From Vanrija pseudolonga (taxonomy: Eukaryota > Basidiomycota > Tremellomycetes > Trichosporonales > Trichosporonaceae), in contig NC_085850.1 of the NCBI RefSeq assembly GCF_020906515.1, positions 3,100,001-3,164,000 of the forward strand: a DNA stretch of 64,000 nt, written 5' to 3'. The translations under genes were made by a program, and so were the position numbers. The notes beneath the pieces were generated by a model. The model was not told where the DNA came from and searched no databases. It was given only the letters and a program-made list of their open reading frames with translations. Of this stretch, positions 13,342 to 24,016 are shown piece after piece (position 1 is the first letter of the stretch; every line of letters starts with the position of its first letter).

Positions 13342-13933
13342 GGAGGGGGGAGTTGGTTGGGTTGTTGGAGCAGCAGGAGCACGACACGTCGATGCGCTAT
13401 ACCCCCCTCTGATTGTAATACCTACATTGCAAAAGACATGTATTGTGACACAGAGTGTGTAACGGGGTAGAGGGTGCGGTGTTCGGCTCGCGGCTCGACT
13501 GACGCTTGGATCGCTTTGTGTTTCTACAGCTTGTGCACGAACCTGGCGTCACTTTGCCCCATTCGCATGCCTCTTTTTCCTGCGCGCCTCTTTCTCACAC
13601 AATCTTTGGCTGGCTCGTCGCGGCCACCGGTTCGTGACAGATTGCGCGTCACGCCAAAAGTTGGCCCCGCCGTCACTGTCATTGTCGTCGTCGTTGCCGC
13701 CGCCGCCACCACGGCTGCTGCTGCTGCTGCTGCGGCCGCTTGCTTCCTTTGTACCACTTGTTCCCACTCCCACCCACCCACTACTCCACCCTCTCCACCG
13801 ACCACATCACCCTCCTTTCTTCTCTCTTCTCTTCTCTTCACACCACCACCACCACTAACGCTCAGCTCAGCCACCGGCGTTACTCAAACCTCAACTCAAC
13901 CCAACACCACAACCCCTCCTACACACAACCACA
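13342..13933. other. Intergenic / 5' leader of REEP-like gene
   Basis: About 590 bases with no gene. It contains a (CTG)6 run at 13715-13732 next to a NotI-type GCGGCCGC, then a long C/T-rich tract (13770-13860) with TTCTCTTCTCTTC and CACCACCACC repeats just before the coding start. Such pyrimidine tracts are usual transcription-start regions in basidiomycetes. Confidence 0.5.
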
Positions 13934-14848
13934 ATGGCTCAAGTCGCCGACCTCGCCGACGACCACCCCCTCCCCCCCGCCTCGGACATTGCTCCCCCAA
14001 AGAAGTCCGCTTCGTCGCCCAAGCCGACGGCGGCGGCGGCGGCCCTTGCGCGCGCAAGGGAGCAGTACGCCAAGGCCGGTGTCGCGCTCACCCGCGCCCG
14101 CGACCGCGCCGACGACCTCTCGCGCCACCCGCACGCCCTCCGTGCCCGCGAGATCGCCGAGACGCAGCTGAATGCCCTGCGCAAGGTGCTCCTCAAGAGC
14201 GACACGGTCAAGGACACGGTCGAGCTCACCAAGCTCGACCCCGCGGTCATCGTCTTTGGCACCCTCACCTTGTGCGTGGCTGGCGAACGAATCCCTTTGT
14301 AGCCATCTGACACACACACAGCTTCCTCGTGTTCATCTGGTACGACCTGTTCAACATTGCGTTCCCTGTCACCACGGCCGTCATCTTTGCTCGTCCGGCG
14401 TACCACGCCATCCTTGCTCTTGACGACCGCCATGCGCCCCCCGAGGACGTGGACAACACTCTCGCCGCGTTCGTCCTCCTCGGCTTGGTCCAGACTGTCG
14501 AGGCGTTCTTTGGCCGCGCCCTCGTCGCCGTCATCCGTGAGTTGGTGGTCTCCGTGGAAACCTTAATTGACACCCCAGCCCACTACTTTGTCCTCAAGCT
14601 CGCCCTGTTCTACTACCTCAACCACCCCCGTCTCCAGGTGCGTAGCTATCCTTCTTGCACCCACGCTGACACCACAGGGTGCGGCCAAGGTTCACGACAA
14701 GCTTCTCAAGAACCTCGTGGCCACCTCGCCCCCATTCACTCCCAGTCCTCTTCCCCGCCCAGACCAGGACCTCTCGCCCCAGAAGCAGCAGAAGCTCTAC
14801 ACGCCCAAGTCGTTCTCCAAAAACGGCTACTCCACCAGCCAGCTCTAA
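13934..14848 (+). CDS. REEP/Yop1-like (TB2/DP1/HVA22) ER-shaping protein
   Basis: Exons 13934-14271, 14322-14536, 14579-14637 and 14678-14848 give 260 residues. The N-terminal 100 residues are helical and Ala/Arg-rich (LARAREQYAKAGVALTRAR), then come paired hydrophobic hairpins (IVFGTLTLFFLVFIWYDLFN, FPVTTAVIFARPAYHAI, AFVLLGLVQTVEAFFGRAL, YFVLKLALFYYLNHPRLQGA). The LFYYLNHP...GA segment is the signature end of the TB2/DP1/HVA22 domain. These proteins insert as wedges and curve tubular ER. The protein is longer than yeast Yop1 (180 residues) because of its N-terminal helix and a Ser/Pro-rich tail. Start chosen at the first ATG after a CACAATGG context. Confidence 0.85.
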
Positions 14849-15306
14849 GCAGATGACTGCGCCCGCGGGCAGGAGAACGACGCCAACGAGTACACACTCA
14901 ATCAACGACCCTCATGACTACCCATGTGATTTCCCCCTATGACATGTTCCATGCACTTTGCCTCCCAGTCGTAGTCATACTGTACACGACGACTCGGGAT
15001 GCAACCATCGATGATGAGTGGTGGTTTGCATCGGGTGATTCCGGAGAAGCACATTGTCGCTCCGTCACTACCTTCTTCCCCATGCACCATTCGTCGTGCT
15101 CAAGAAGGATGGATGCATTGTAAAGATGAGATGATCTGTCCGTGTTGTGGTTGTCCCGCCGCCACTTGCCGCGAGTGCCACACTTGGAGCCAGGGTCTCA
15201 AAAGCCCGGCTGGAACTTTTCGCCGCCACCACGCGCATGCGGGCGCTGCACCTCTTTGTTGAACGTCGGCTCCCCTTGTCCACCTACACACCATACACCC
15301 CACAAA
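14849..15306. other. Intergenic between REEP-like gene and eIF3b
   Basis: No gene seen. A near-perfect inverted repeat lies at 14998-15032: GATGCAACCA pairs with TGGTTTGCATC, with one bulged base and a loop of about 14 nt. It may fold in the 3' UTR of the upstream transcript. The final 60 bases are A/C-rich leader sequence of eIF3b. Confidence 0.4.
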
Positions 15307-17643
15307 ATGACCAACCCGGACCTCAGCGAATTCAGCGAAGAAGACCGCATCGAGATCGAGCTCGAGCTCAACGAGGGCTACGCCGAGATTGAGGAGAGGT
15401 GAATACCAGCCGCACGCGCACCAGCCCTCGAAAAGTGACTGACCCAACTTTTTTTCAGGTTTGCCGTCGACACGCAGCAGGGCTTTGAGAATGTGCTCGT
15501 CATCGACAACCTGCCCCTCGTCGACGAGGCCAAGAAGGCGCGTCTTGTCGAGCGTCTGAGGCAGATCTTCGCCAAGGCCGGCGCGCCGATTGACGAGGAC
15601 CGCATCAACATGCCATGGGACGCCGAGAACAACTCGAACAAGGGTTTCGCGTTCCTCACCTACCCCGAGCCTCAGGAGGCCGAGCACGCTCTGCGTGCCC
15701 TCGACGGCATCGCGTTCGGAAAGAACAAGCTCCACACCAACCGCTTTGGCGACATTGAGCGCTTCGCCAACCTCCCCATCGGCGAGGGCGAGCTCCCCAC
15801 CGGATGGCGCGAGAAGCCCTACCAGGAGAAGGGCCACCTCCGCTCGTGGCTCGGCGACGCCGCTGGCCGCGACCAGTACATCACCTTCCGCGACCAGGAC
15901 GTCAACCTCTTCTGGAACGGCCGCAACGGCAACGCCGAGCAGGTCAAGGACGACGAGGGCAAGCCCGTCAAGAACGCCAAGTGGGCCGAGCTCTACCTCC
16001 AGTGGTCGCCCCTCGGTACCTACCTCACCTCGCTCCACCGTGCCGGTGTCGCTCTCTGGTCGGGCCCCAAGCTCGGCGGTGCGATGGGCGTCAACTTTAT
16101 GCGCTTCTCCCACCCTGGTGTTCGTCTTGTCCAGTTCTCGCCTTGTGAAAACTACCTCGTGACCTGGTCGGACGAGCCCATTGGCAACTACGAGAACCAC
16201 GCCGACGCTACCCTCCGCGAGACTTTTGGCCCCGAGGACGAGGGCAACCAGTTTGTCATCTGGGACGTCAAGGCTGGCCGCCTGTTGCGTTCGTTCCCCG
16301 CCGACAAGGCCCCCCACAACCCCGACGGCCCTGCCCGCCCCCAGCAGCAGTGGCCCGTCTTCCGCTTCTCGCCCGACGACCAGTACGTCGCGCGTGCGCA
16401 GGTCGGCAACGCCATCCAGGTGTACGAGCTCCCTGGCATGGGCCTGCTCGACAAGAAGTCGATCAAGATTGAGGGTGTGCAGGACTTTGAGTGGTGCCCC
16501 ATGAGCGAAAAGGACTGGGAGCAGCGCAAGCAGGGCAAGGGCCGCGAGTGCATCCTTGCCTACTGGACCCCCGAGGTCCAGAACCAGCCTGCCCGTGTCA
16601 ACCTCATGGCCATCCCCAGCCGCCAGGTGCTCCGCTCCAAGAACCTGTTCAACGTTACCGACTGCAAGTTCTACTGGCAGAACCAGGGTGACTACCTCTG
16701 CGTCAAGGTCGACCGCCACGCGCGCAAGGCCAAGTCGAAGAAGGCCACCTTCTGCAACCTCGAGCTCTTCCGTCTCCGCGAGAAGGACTACCCCGTCGAG
16801 GTCATTGAGCACAAGGACTATGTGCCCACCTTTGCCTGGGAGCCCAATGGAACGCGTTTCGCCATCGTGTCGACCAACGACCCCAACTTTGGCCAGAACG
16901 TTCCCGGCGCTGTCATCAAGTACACCGTCTCGTTCTACCAGCTCGACCCCAAGAAGGGCGACTTCCTGCCCATCAAGCACCTCGAGGGCAAGGTTGCCAA
17001 CACGCTCATGTGGTCGCCCCGTGGTCGTCACATCATCCTCGCTACCATTGGCAGCGCGCAAAAGTACGACATCGAGTTCTGGGACCTCGACTTTACCCTC
17101 GCCGACACTGCCACCAAGGACGTTACCGACCCCGGAGCCAACGTGCAGCAGCTCGCCACGTCGGAGCACTACGGTGTTACCGACATTGCCTGGGACCCCT
17201 CTGGACGCTACCTCGCGTCGTACGGTTCGTCGTGGCGCTCGTCGCCCGAGCCTGGCTTCTCGATCTGGGACTTCAAGGGTGCGCAGCTCGTGCACCAGGG
17301 CCAGGAAAAGTTCAAGCAGCTTCTCTGGCGTCCCCGCCCCCCTACTCTTCTCCCCAAGGACGCGCAGCGCAAGATCCGCAAGGAGCTCAAGGACTTCTCG
17401 CGCATCTTTGACGAGGCCGATGCCGCCGAGGAGAACCGTGGCTCGGCCGAGAAGCTCGCCCAGCGCCAGCGCGAGATTGCCGAGTGGGACGCCTGGCGCG
17501 CGCGCAACAACGCCCACCTCGCCGAGGCCCGCGCCGCGCTCGGCAAGGAGCTCAAGCGCCCCGTTGCCGAGACCGCCGGCGAGACGGTCGAGGAGGTGTT
17601 TGAGGAGCTCATTGACGAGACCGAGGAGGTTACCGTTGCCTAA
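15307..17643 (+). CDS. Translation initiation factor eIF3 subunit b (Prt1)
   Basis: Exons 15307-15398 and 15459-17643 encode 758 residues, close to yeast Prt1 (763). An acidic N-terminus is followed by an RRM (residues about 38-120, VLVIDNLPLVD ... GFAFLTYP), then a nine-bladed WD40-type propeller (motifs such as LYLQWSPLGTYLTSLH, VRLVQFSPCENYLVTWS, FVIWDVKAGRLLRSF, NTLMWSPRGRHIILA), and a C-terminal helix rich in Glu/Arg that in Prt1 binds eIF3i. eIF3b is the scaffold of eIF3 on the 40S subunit in the cytosol. Codon use is strongly biased to G/C-ending codons, as expected of a highly expressed gene. That bias also leaves a very long antisense open frame. Confidence 0.96.
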
Positions 17644-18083
17644 GTAGTATCTATGCATTGGCAGGTATCTAGGTGCAGGTGTGGAGGGGTGTGGCCGAGT
17701 TGGCACAAGGGCGGGAGTGTGACCGGCCTTACGCTACAGAGTGCCCACGCTGTGGCTCTGTTCTGCGGCGGGAGGAGCGGCGAGAAGTGGCCAAGGTGCG
17801 TGTCGTGGTCACCCTACCTGTTCGAGTGCCACACCGACTCGCCACAACCACATACACGTGCACGACTACACTGAGCCTCACGAAAGAGCACATGCTTGCT
17901 TGCCTGATGGTTTGAACTGCATGAACTGCTCTCTGGGCGATGCATTCAGGCGGGCGAGGGACACAAGGTGGCTGAAATGAGACGTGCATCGGCTGTTGTA
18001 GGTCACTGCTCGCACCGTCACTTCATAACATATACCACCCCTACAGTACTACTATATACCTCCTCCCTCCCCTTGACCCTTTA
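17644..18083. other. Convergent 3' intergenic region
   Basis: Lies between eIF3b (+) and the first Gag-like ORF (-). A stretch at 17690-17710 (GTGGCCGAGTTGGCA) resembles a tRNA Leu/Ser A box, but there is no matching B box or cloverleaf, so I do not call a tRNA. The segment 18030-18070 is AT-richer (CATATACC, CTATATACC) and could hold 3'-end signals. No gene seen. Confidence 0.45.
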
Positions 18084-18527
18084 TTAGAAGAAGTACCGCG
18101 CATACTTGTTCCGAAGGTACATGTACTGCTCTGCCCTCAGCTCTGTCCTTGTCCGCCACTCACGATGCGCAGACCACATGGTCTTGATCTCGCGATAGTC
18201 CTCCATCCCAACCGTCATCTGCAGCACCGCGCGCACCTTGAACTCTTTCGCCCGCCACACCTCCCACTCGACCTGCATGCTGTCTGTCCAGTCGGGGGTG
18301 GTGCGCGCGCCCACGCGCGGCGGGGCGCTGCCCGCCACCTGTGCCGGCGGGAACACGACGTGTTCGTCGCTTGGCGCGTGTGGGTCCGCGCTGCGCCTAT
18401 ACGGCTCCGCCTCGTCCCCGGACAGCACGCGGTGCGCTCCGTGCCAGAGCAGGTAGGACGTGAGCGCGCGGTCCCAGTCTGGGATGTTGGGGCCTGTTAG
18501 GCGCGGGAGGAGGGTTTCGAGGGGCAT
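18084..18527 (-). CDS. Gag-like ORF 1 (possible Ty1/copia Gag N-terminal kin)
   Basis: A single open frame of 147 residues. It contains an N-terminal motif (IPDWDRALTSYLLWHGAHRV, then LSGDEAEPYRRS) and later WRAKEFKVRAVLQMTVG plus a C-terminal helix. The order is a Trp at the start, a G-x-x-x-LSG-x-x-x-P turn, then a K-x-x-A-x-x-x-I-like helix and an aromatic helix. This recalls the N-terminal domain of Ty1/copia Gag proteins. The next ORF (18970-19650) is a clear paralogue. No protease, integrase, reverse transcriptase or LTR is visible nearby, so if the link is right this is a captured or orphan Gag fragment. It looks whole as a frame. The true start is uncertain; upstream in-frame sequence and a possible extra exon reach 18732. 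Family assignment is an inference. Confidence 0.5.
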   Translation of the reverse strand: MPLETLLPRLTGPNIPDWDRALTSYLLWHGAHRVLSGDEAEPYRRSADPHAPSDEHVVFPPAQVAGSAPPRVGARTTPDWTDSMQVEWEVWRAKEFKVRAVLQMTVGMEDYREIKTMWSAHREWRTRTELRAEQYMYLRNKYARYFF

Positions 18528-18969
18528 GGCGCGAGCGAGGGGTTGTGGTCGTCCCGATGTCACTCGTGGTGGTACTCGTGGTGGCTGTTGTTGTGGACGT
18601 CGAACTGGGAGTTTGGGGCTGGCGCTGCTTCAACTCGCCGTCGAAGAAAGAGTCAGACCTGAGCTGTGAGAGGCGGCCTGGACGTTGCCATACCTGTGAT
18701 GTCTGTCCGTGTCGCCGGGGAGCACTGGCCATCGACCCCCCTCGGCTCTTATTAGTCTGTCAGTCTGTTGCCCAGCTCTACACGCCGTCGAGTCGCGTCA
18801 GGGAAGTTAGTAGTCCAGATTGATTACAGCTTCTCGCCGCGACGATCATTGCCATTGGAGGACGTTGGCTCCAGGTTCGCGCCGTTCATGGCATTAAGTT
18901 GTTACATCGACTGAAGGTCATCTACGCGCCCACAACTTGGGCCCCTCTCCCCCTACCCCCCCCCCCCCC
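18528..18969. other. Spacer between the two Gag-like ORFs
   Basis: About 440 bases. Some of it (18528-18732) may be upstream coding or leader sequence of Gag-like ORF 1. A homopolymeric C-rich tract begins near 18949 and runs into the 3' end of the second ORF. Confidence 0.4.
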
Positions 18970-18985
18970 CTACCCCCTCCCCCCA
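18949..18985. repeat. Poly-C tract
   Basis: C-rich low-complexity tract with an uninterrupted run of about 14 C at the centre and CCCCTACCCCC units on both sides. It overlaps the 3' end of the second Gag-like ORF. Its length is probably variable between strains and error-prone in sequencing. Confidence 0.85.
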
Positions 18986-19650
18986 CCATACTGCTCCCAT
19001 ATATGCGTGTACATGTCCCTTGCGCACCAGAGCCCCTTGACCTGCTTCCAGATCGGCACATCAATAGTGGCGAGTATGACGCCGCGGGCCTTGCTCTCGC
19101 GCCACTCCCACGACTTCCACTCGGCGCTCATGGCGGCCGTCCACACCAGCGCGTCCTGCACGCGGGCGTCGGGGCGCGGCATCGCGTCACCGGCCACCTC
19201 GTCGGGCGGGTAGATGACGTCGTGGTCCGCGTGCCCTGTGCGGCTCGACCCGCGGCGGTACGGCTCGCGCCTGCGCCCGCTGAGGATGCCGCGCGCGCCC
19301 ACGAAGAACAGGTAGCCTGTCATCGCGCGGTCCCACTCGTCGTACTGCCGCCGTGTGCAGGTGTACGTTAGGCGCGGGAGCGGCGGCAGGGGGCAGGTGC
19401 ATGGTGTTGGGTGGGGTTCTGGGGCAAGGCCTGGGGCGGCTGTGGCGACGCCAGCCGAGGCCAAGGTCGAGGTCGAGGCCTGGATCATTACTGTGGACGG
19501 CGCGGGGGACATGCTCGGCGTCGTTGATTCTGGCGGCTCGAGGATCGATGGGAGTGTGGAGCGGGGCTGGCTGGAGACGAAGGAAGCCGAGGGGGGCGGA
19601 GGGGCGGCGCGGAGCGAGCCATGTGTGGGTTGTGTACTTGCTGCCACCAT
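18970..19650 (-). CDS. Gag-like ORF 2, tandem paralogue of ORF 1
   Basis: An unspliced frame of 226 residues. The first 100 residues are Ser/Thr/Pro/Ala-rich and disordered. The conserved part begins at YDEWDRAMTGYLFFVGARG, continues ILSGRRREPYRRG and ends with a helix (EWKSWEWRESKARGVILATI). Aligned by eye to the 18084-18527 protein, about half the positions match across WDRA-x-T-x-YL, LSG-x-x-x-EPYRR, the VxYPPxEVAG-type block and the W-x-x-x-E-x-KxRxV helix. The same orientation and close spacing suggest a tandem duplication. Both look whole, which would fit a retained host gene rather than recent debris. No other retroelement parts are seen. Alternatively it is a fungal-specific family of unknown function. 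Confidence 0.5.
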   Translation of the reverse strand: MVAASTQPTHGSLRAAPPPPSASFVSSQPRSTLPSILEPPESTTPSMSPAPSTVMIQASTSTLASAGVATAAPGLAPEPHPTPCTCPLPPLPRLTYTCTRRQYDEWDRAMTGYLFFVGARGILSGRRREPYRRGSSRTGHADHDVIYPPDEVAGDAMPRPDARVQDALVWTAAMSAEWKSWEWRESKARGVILATIDVPIWKQVKGLWCARDMYTHIWEQYGGGRG

Positions 19651-20203
19651 TGACGTCTAGCATCGATCGATCAATGGTCGTCGCGTCACAAGCTGTATGA
19701 GGCCTGAATGCCTGACTGCATCGCGACACCAACGACGCCGCCCCGACATGGAACCGTAGTGTCGTCTGGCTCGCTTTCAGCGCAGGCTTGTGCGGGGCGG
19801 CCTGAGCGTATGGGGCGTGGGGGCATGTGGGCGGTCCTCGATTGGAGCTGATCTTGATCCCATTGTTCTCGGTCAGCACAGCTCACAATGCAGTCGCTGT
19901 CGCTGTTGTGCTCGTCGTTTGTTCTGTATGCAACGAGCTGCATTGTCCGCCAGCTGCCACATCCCCCTCGACGAGGACTGATGCGTGCCTGAACCATTGC
20001 CACGTGGTAAGTTCCACGTGACTACATGTGACTAAACAGGTGGCTGAATAAGCCAACGATTGATGTCATTGCTTTCCTTCCTCCCAGCACCAGAAGGTCC
20101 TACCACCCAAGCAGCGCACTCTGCGCGCGCGTCAAGAGACGACATTGTCAACAATCAACAACATCACTGCTTGCAATCACACACTCTACACAACTCCACC
20201 ACA
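19651..20203. promoter_or_regulatory. Intergenic and Tap42 promoter
   Basis: Divergent spacer between Gag-like ORF 2 and Tap42. It contains the paired CACGTG elements listed separately. The last 130 bases carry an in-frame ATG at 20063 that would extend Tap42 by 47 residues with no stop in between. Otherwise nothing is seen. Confidence 0.5.
20000..20020. promoter_or_regulatory. Paired CACGTG E-boxes
   Basis: Two CACGTG hexamers (20001-20006 and 20015-20020), each inside the palindromic context CCACGTG, sit 8 bases apart about 185 bases before the Tap42 ATG. CACGTG is the core site of bHLH factors such as Cbf1, Pho4 or sterol-response regulators in fungi. Which factor acts here cannot be told from sequence. 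Confidence 0.55.
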
Positions 20204-21806
20204 ATGTCAAACGAAGAGACAAATCTCCCACTACCACAATACTACGCGCGCACGCTGCGGTCCCTCGTGCCCATCTTCAACGACAGCATCAGCCTGTCGG
20301 ACGAGGGTGCCCAAGCGACCCTCAGCCATGCCATCGACGACCTGTACCTCATCAGTCGGATGCTCACCTCGCTGCACGTGTTCAGCGACAACGAGAGCAT
20401 CGACGAGATCGGCGACAAGGAGCTCGCGTTCATGACGGTCCCCTGGGTGCTGGGGCAGGCCGAGGCCAAAGGAGGCCTCGGCGGCTACGACCAGCGCAAG
20501 GACGCGCTCCGCCGCTCCGAGACGGCCCTCAACGCCTTCCAGCAGCTCCTCCAGAGCTACAAGGTCCTCGGGTCGGACGAGGAGGCCGAGAGCAGCGGCA
20601 GCGGCAGCGGTGCTGCCGTCCCCGCTGACCCCGCCAAGCGGCGCGAGGCCAAGATTCGTGCGTACAGGCGCGAGAAGGAGCTCAAGGAGAACATTTCAGT
20701 GAGTGGGGTACGAGGGGTTTGTGTACCAATGCTGACTCGCCAGAACGCGCTCCCCGGCCACCCCGACCCGTCGTCTACGCCGCTCGAGTTCATCCTCGCC
20801 CTGCTGCCTGCCGCTCCCGGCGTTGCCCGCGAGTCGTCGACGTCCGTGAACGACGAGGAGCCCGAGCTGCGCGACGCGAGCCTGCTCATCCTCCGACTGC
20901 TGCGTGAACAGGCCGTCGCCACGCTGGCCAACAACGCGATGGAGCTCGAGATCCTCGCGCAGGCGCCGCCCGAACCGGTGCAGGGCCCGCTGGACGACCC
21001 GCGTGCCCGCCGGACCGAGGACGACGCAGCAGAGTGGCGCCTGGACCGCAAGCTGGCCGGTGCGGTCAAGCCCCGAGAGCTCATCTCGGGCGGCGGCCGC
21101 GTTCTCCGCCCCTTCACGATCCTCCCGTCCACGACGGCGCTGAGCGACCGCCAGCGCCTCCAGTCCGAAGTGTTCAGGTCGAGCCACCGCCTGCCGACCA
21201 TGACGATTGACGAGTACCTCGCTGAAGAGCAACGACGGGGCAATATTATCACTGGTGGAGGGTGAGTTTTTTGTGGTTTGGGTGGGCAAGAGTTGCGGAA
21301 TGCTGGAGTCGGGGGGCGTGGTTCGGAGAGGTGACAGCCGGCTTCGGATGGCTGTTTCCGCTGCTCGCTGCTTGCTTCCGGACTGGTTCCGGAGGGCTAG
21401 TTCGCACTTGAAGCGCGATTTACGGGCAGTGGCACGTTTACGGCTTTTCCGCCGCCACAGGCTTTTACGCTCCTCGTCCACTTTGTCGTCTGCACCGCCA
21501 CCCAGAACTGGGCGTTGCTGCGATGGCTTGCGTGATCGCCACAGGTCCCGAAGTTTCGTACTCGGGACATTGTCCTCTGACGGCAGCATTGCGCGGCTCG
21601 CGTGCGACGCATTTGCTAATCAAACCCTTAGCCAAGCCTCATACGATGCCCCCACAGAATCCGAGCTCTTGGAGCTCGAAGCTGAGAATGACGGGAGCGC
21701 AGCAGCCGAGGAGGCTGCTGAGAAAAAGCGGCAAAAGGATGAGAACTGGGCAAGGTTTACGGATGACAACCGTAAAGGGGCGGGGAACACGATGAATCGC
21801 GGCTGA
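20204..21806 (+). CDS. Tap42 family PP2A-associated regulator
   Basis: Exons 20204-20698, 20744-21261 and 21632-21806 give 395 residues. The N-terminal helical TAP42 fold is recognisable (ALRRSETALNAFQQLLQSY, RREAKIRAYRREKELKENI, SLLILRLLREQAVATL). The C-terminal signature is RPFTILPSTTALSDRQRLQ, followed by MTIDEYLAEEQRRGNI and ENWARFTDDNRKGAGNTMNRG, all typical of Tap42/alpha4. Tap42 binds PP2A-like catalytic subunits downstream of TORC1. The first intron is 45 nt, in frame and stop-free, so retention would add 15 residues. The second is 370 nt, ten times the local norm. An upstream in-frame ATG at 20063 exists; 20204 is preferred because MSNEE matches family starts. Confidence 0.9.
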
Positions 21807-21870
21807 GTTGATAGAGAGGTACACCGGGGAATTCATGAGACGGCACAGATGATGATAGGTCTACGTAAGA

Positions 21871-21895
21871 ACCGCGGCTAGATTCGAGCCGCGGT
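21871..21895 (+). terminator. Perfect 9-bp hairpin downstream of Tap42
   Basis: ACCGCGGCT and AGCCGCGGT form a perfect 9-bp stem around a 7-base loop, followed by ATTTTGTTT, 65 bases past the Tap42 stop. It looks like a strong RNA hairpin in the 3' UTR or near the cleavage site. Whether it aids 3'-end formation or stability is unknown. Confidence 0.4.
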
Positions 21896-22851
21896 ATTTT
21901 GTTTCAGCACAAGAGTGGGTGGGGGAAGAGGAAGGAATGGGATTCGAGCTGCGAGTTGTGTGTGTGTGTGTGGCGTGGGTGAAAGAGCATTGGGTTTCAA
22001 GGCACGGCAATGACCATTCTAGCAACCAAGTTCAGTGGTGGTCTCGTCGGCGGCGGCGCCTGATGCGCCTGCGTGATGCGCCTTTGCCTTTGCCTTTCCT
22101 GCGCGAGTGAGCGACTTTGGCCGAGACAAAATGCAAATCACCAATCGAGGAGGTTACTTACCCCTCTCCCTGTGTGGCTGGGGGCTTTGTGGCGTCGTCG
22201 CGTGGCGCGACCAACGAGACGAGAGGCACCTCGACGAGGGTAGGTGGGGGGGAGGGGGACGATAACAGGGCTCGTAGGAGGAGGCCACGATCAGGTGCTG
22301 CGCGCCGCGTGCGCGATTTGTCGTACCCCCCGCCACAGCGTGCGTGGTATCTACAAATCCGCCAGCGAGAATACAAACGCGCGAGAAAGAACTGTATTTA
22401 TTTTCGAGCGGGGGCGCATTCGCAGGGATTCAACGATCCGGCGCCACTCCGGCGCCTCGGTCAGGGCTGTGGGCGGGCGTGGCGGGGCGGCGGGCGCGTC
22501 CGGGCGCCGCGACGAGGCGGTGCAGCAGTGCGTAGAGAGAGCGGAGGATGCGCGGCGAGCAGGCAGGCGGGCGGGGGCGAGCGAGCGGGCGGGCTTCGGT
22601 CCAGCGCTCTTCGGATTCGGACTTGCGTGCGGGTTTGCTGCGCGCGTGCGCCGGGCGCCCGCGGGCGGGCGGGCGAGTTGGACGACGTCGTGGACGGTCC
22701 TTGGGGGCTTGCTTGCGGCGCGCCCTCCCTGCCCTCATGGACACATGTACTGCGAGTCTCGGAGCGACTTTGGGCCGGGCGGGCGCACCGACGCCGCCGC
22801 CGTGCGTACACGCGTGCGTGGTCGCCATAGTCCGATGACAGCCTCGCCACA

Positions 22852-22950
22852 CCGACCCACCGACCGACCGACCGACCCCACCCCGCCGGCCCCACCCCAC
22901 CCACCCACCCCTCCACTCCCCTCCCCTCCCCTCCCCTCCCCCACCCACCC
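22852..22950. repeat. CCGA, CCCCAC and CTCCC simple repeats
   Basis: Consecutive short-unit repeats: ACCGACCGACCGACC, then CCCCACCCACCC variants, then CCCTCCCCTCCCCTCCCC. Strand composition is almost purely C with A or T. Confidence 0.8.
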
Positions 22951-23370
22951 AAGCTAGCGCTCGATCGATCACAAGATCAGCGTACGTGACGTGCCGTGCG
23001 TGGCTCAGGCATGGTGGTGACTAGCCTTGCGTGGTCTAGTCAATTCATCGTCGGGCACCCCGGCCCGCCTCTGCTTGGCTGGCGTACGACGCTACGGCGA
23101 ACGAAACTTGGCTCGCTGCTGCGATCCGTCGTCATCACATCTGACAGGCGTGAACACCCGGTGGGCTGGCTCTGCGCCTCTAAGCCCTCTGCTGCTGCTT
23201 TGCTTCAGCCCGACCCGTGTAGGATTCCTCCGGTGCGGTACCGGCGGGTTCAATGGGACTAATCTCCGCTCTAATCCCCTCCCGGCGGCTTGCGGCAGGA
23301 GACTCCCGCTCTAACTCCACCGAATGCGGCTCTGGCTCTGAACCCTGCAGCCCAGCGCGACGTGCAAGCG

Positions 23371-23400
23371 CTGGCTGGCTGGCTGGCAGGCTGGCTGGCT
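23371..23400. repeat. (CTGG) tetranucleotide repeat
   Basis: CTGGCTGGCTGGCTGG, then a CAGG interruption, then CTGGCTGGCT. The same unit recurs at 33475-33497 and, in inverse orientation, at 33275-33298. Confidence 0.85.
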
Positions 23401-23992
23401 CCCAGGCTGACGGCTGACGGCCCACGCAGTCAGTCAGTCATCGGGCGATGGGCGATTCAAACCTCCGGGCGCTTCGATCCCTGCCAGCCCGTGACGCTCG
23501 GACGAGGCTACACCTGAAGACCCTCATGCCCCTCACCCCTCACTTCTTTCACCCTGCAACTACCCCACCCCACCTCGGTCGCCGGCGATTGGACAGCTCT
23601 TTATCAGACAACAGAAAGTTGCAAACGCGCGCATGCGTGCTTTGCCTCGAAGCCTCGGTTATACTCGCTTCGCGGGCCATGTGCAAAAATCTCTATCGGC
23701 GTCGCGGGGCGGGGGCGTGACCTCTCAGTCCACACTAGCGCACGAGCGAGCAAGCTCAAGCGCCAGAGCCAGAGCCAGCGCCAGCGCCAGCGCCAGCACC
23801 GTCCGGAGGGGGGTCCGAGTGCACCGGGTGCTGCGTTTATGCGTGCACGGTGGGCAGGGCACGCGGAGGCGCATGGCGGCGGGGCGGGGGCAGCAACATC
23901 ATGCTGTCAGTTCGCACATCTCCGTCTGTGCGCGTGCAAGCGCCCGCTACGAGCGTTGCGAGTTTTGCGAGGTGCTGTCGCGATCTCGCTCG

Positions 23993-24016
23993 CTGCTGCT
24001 GCTGCTGCTGCTGCTG
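23993..24016. repeat. (CTG)8 triplet repeat
   Basis: Eight uninterrupted CTG units in the gene-poor region upstream of the zinc-cluster factor. A second CTG/CAG-rich block follows at 24816-24890. Neither lies in a supported coding frame. Confidence 0.9.
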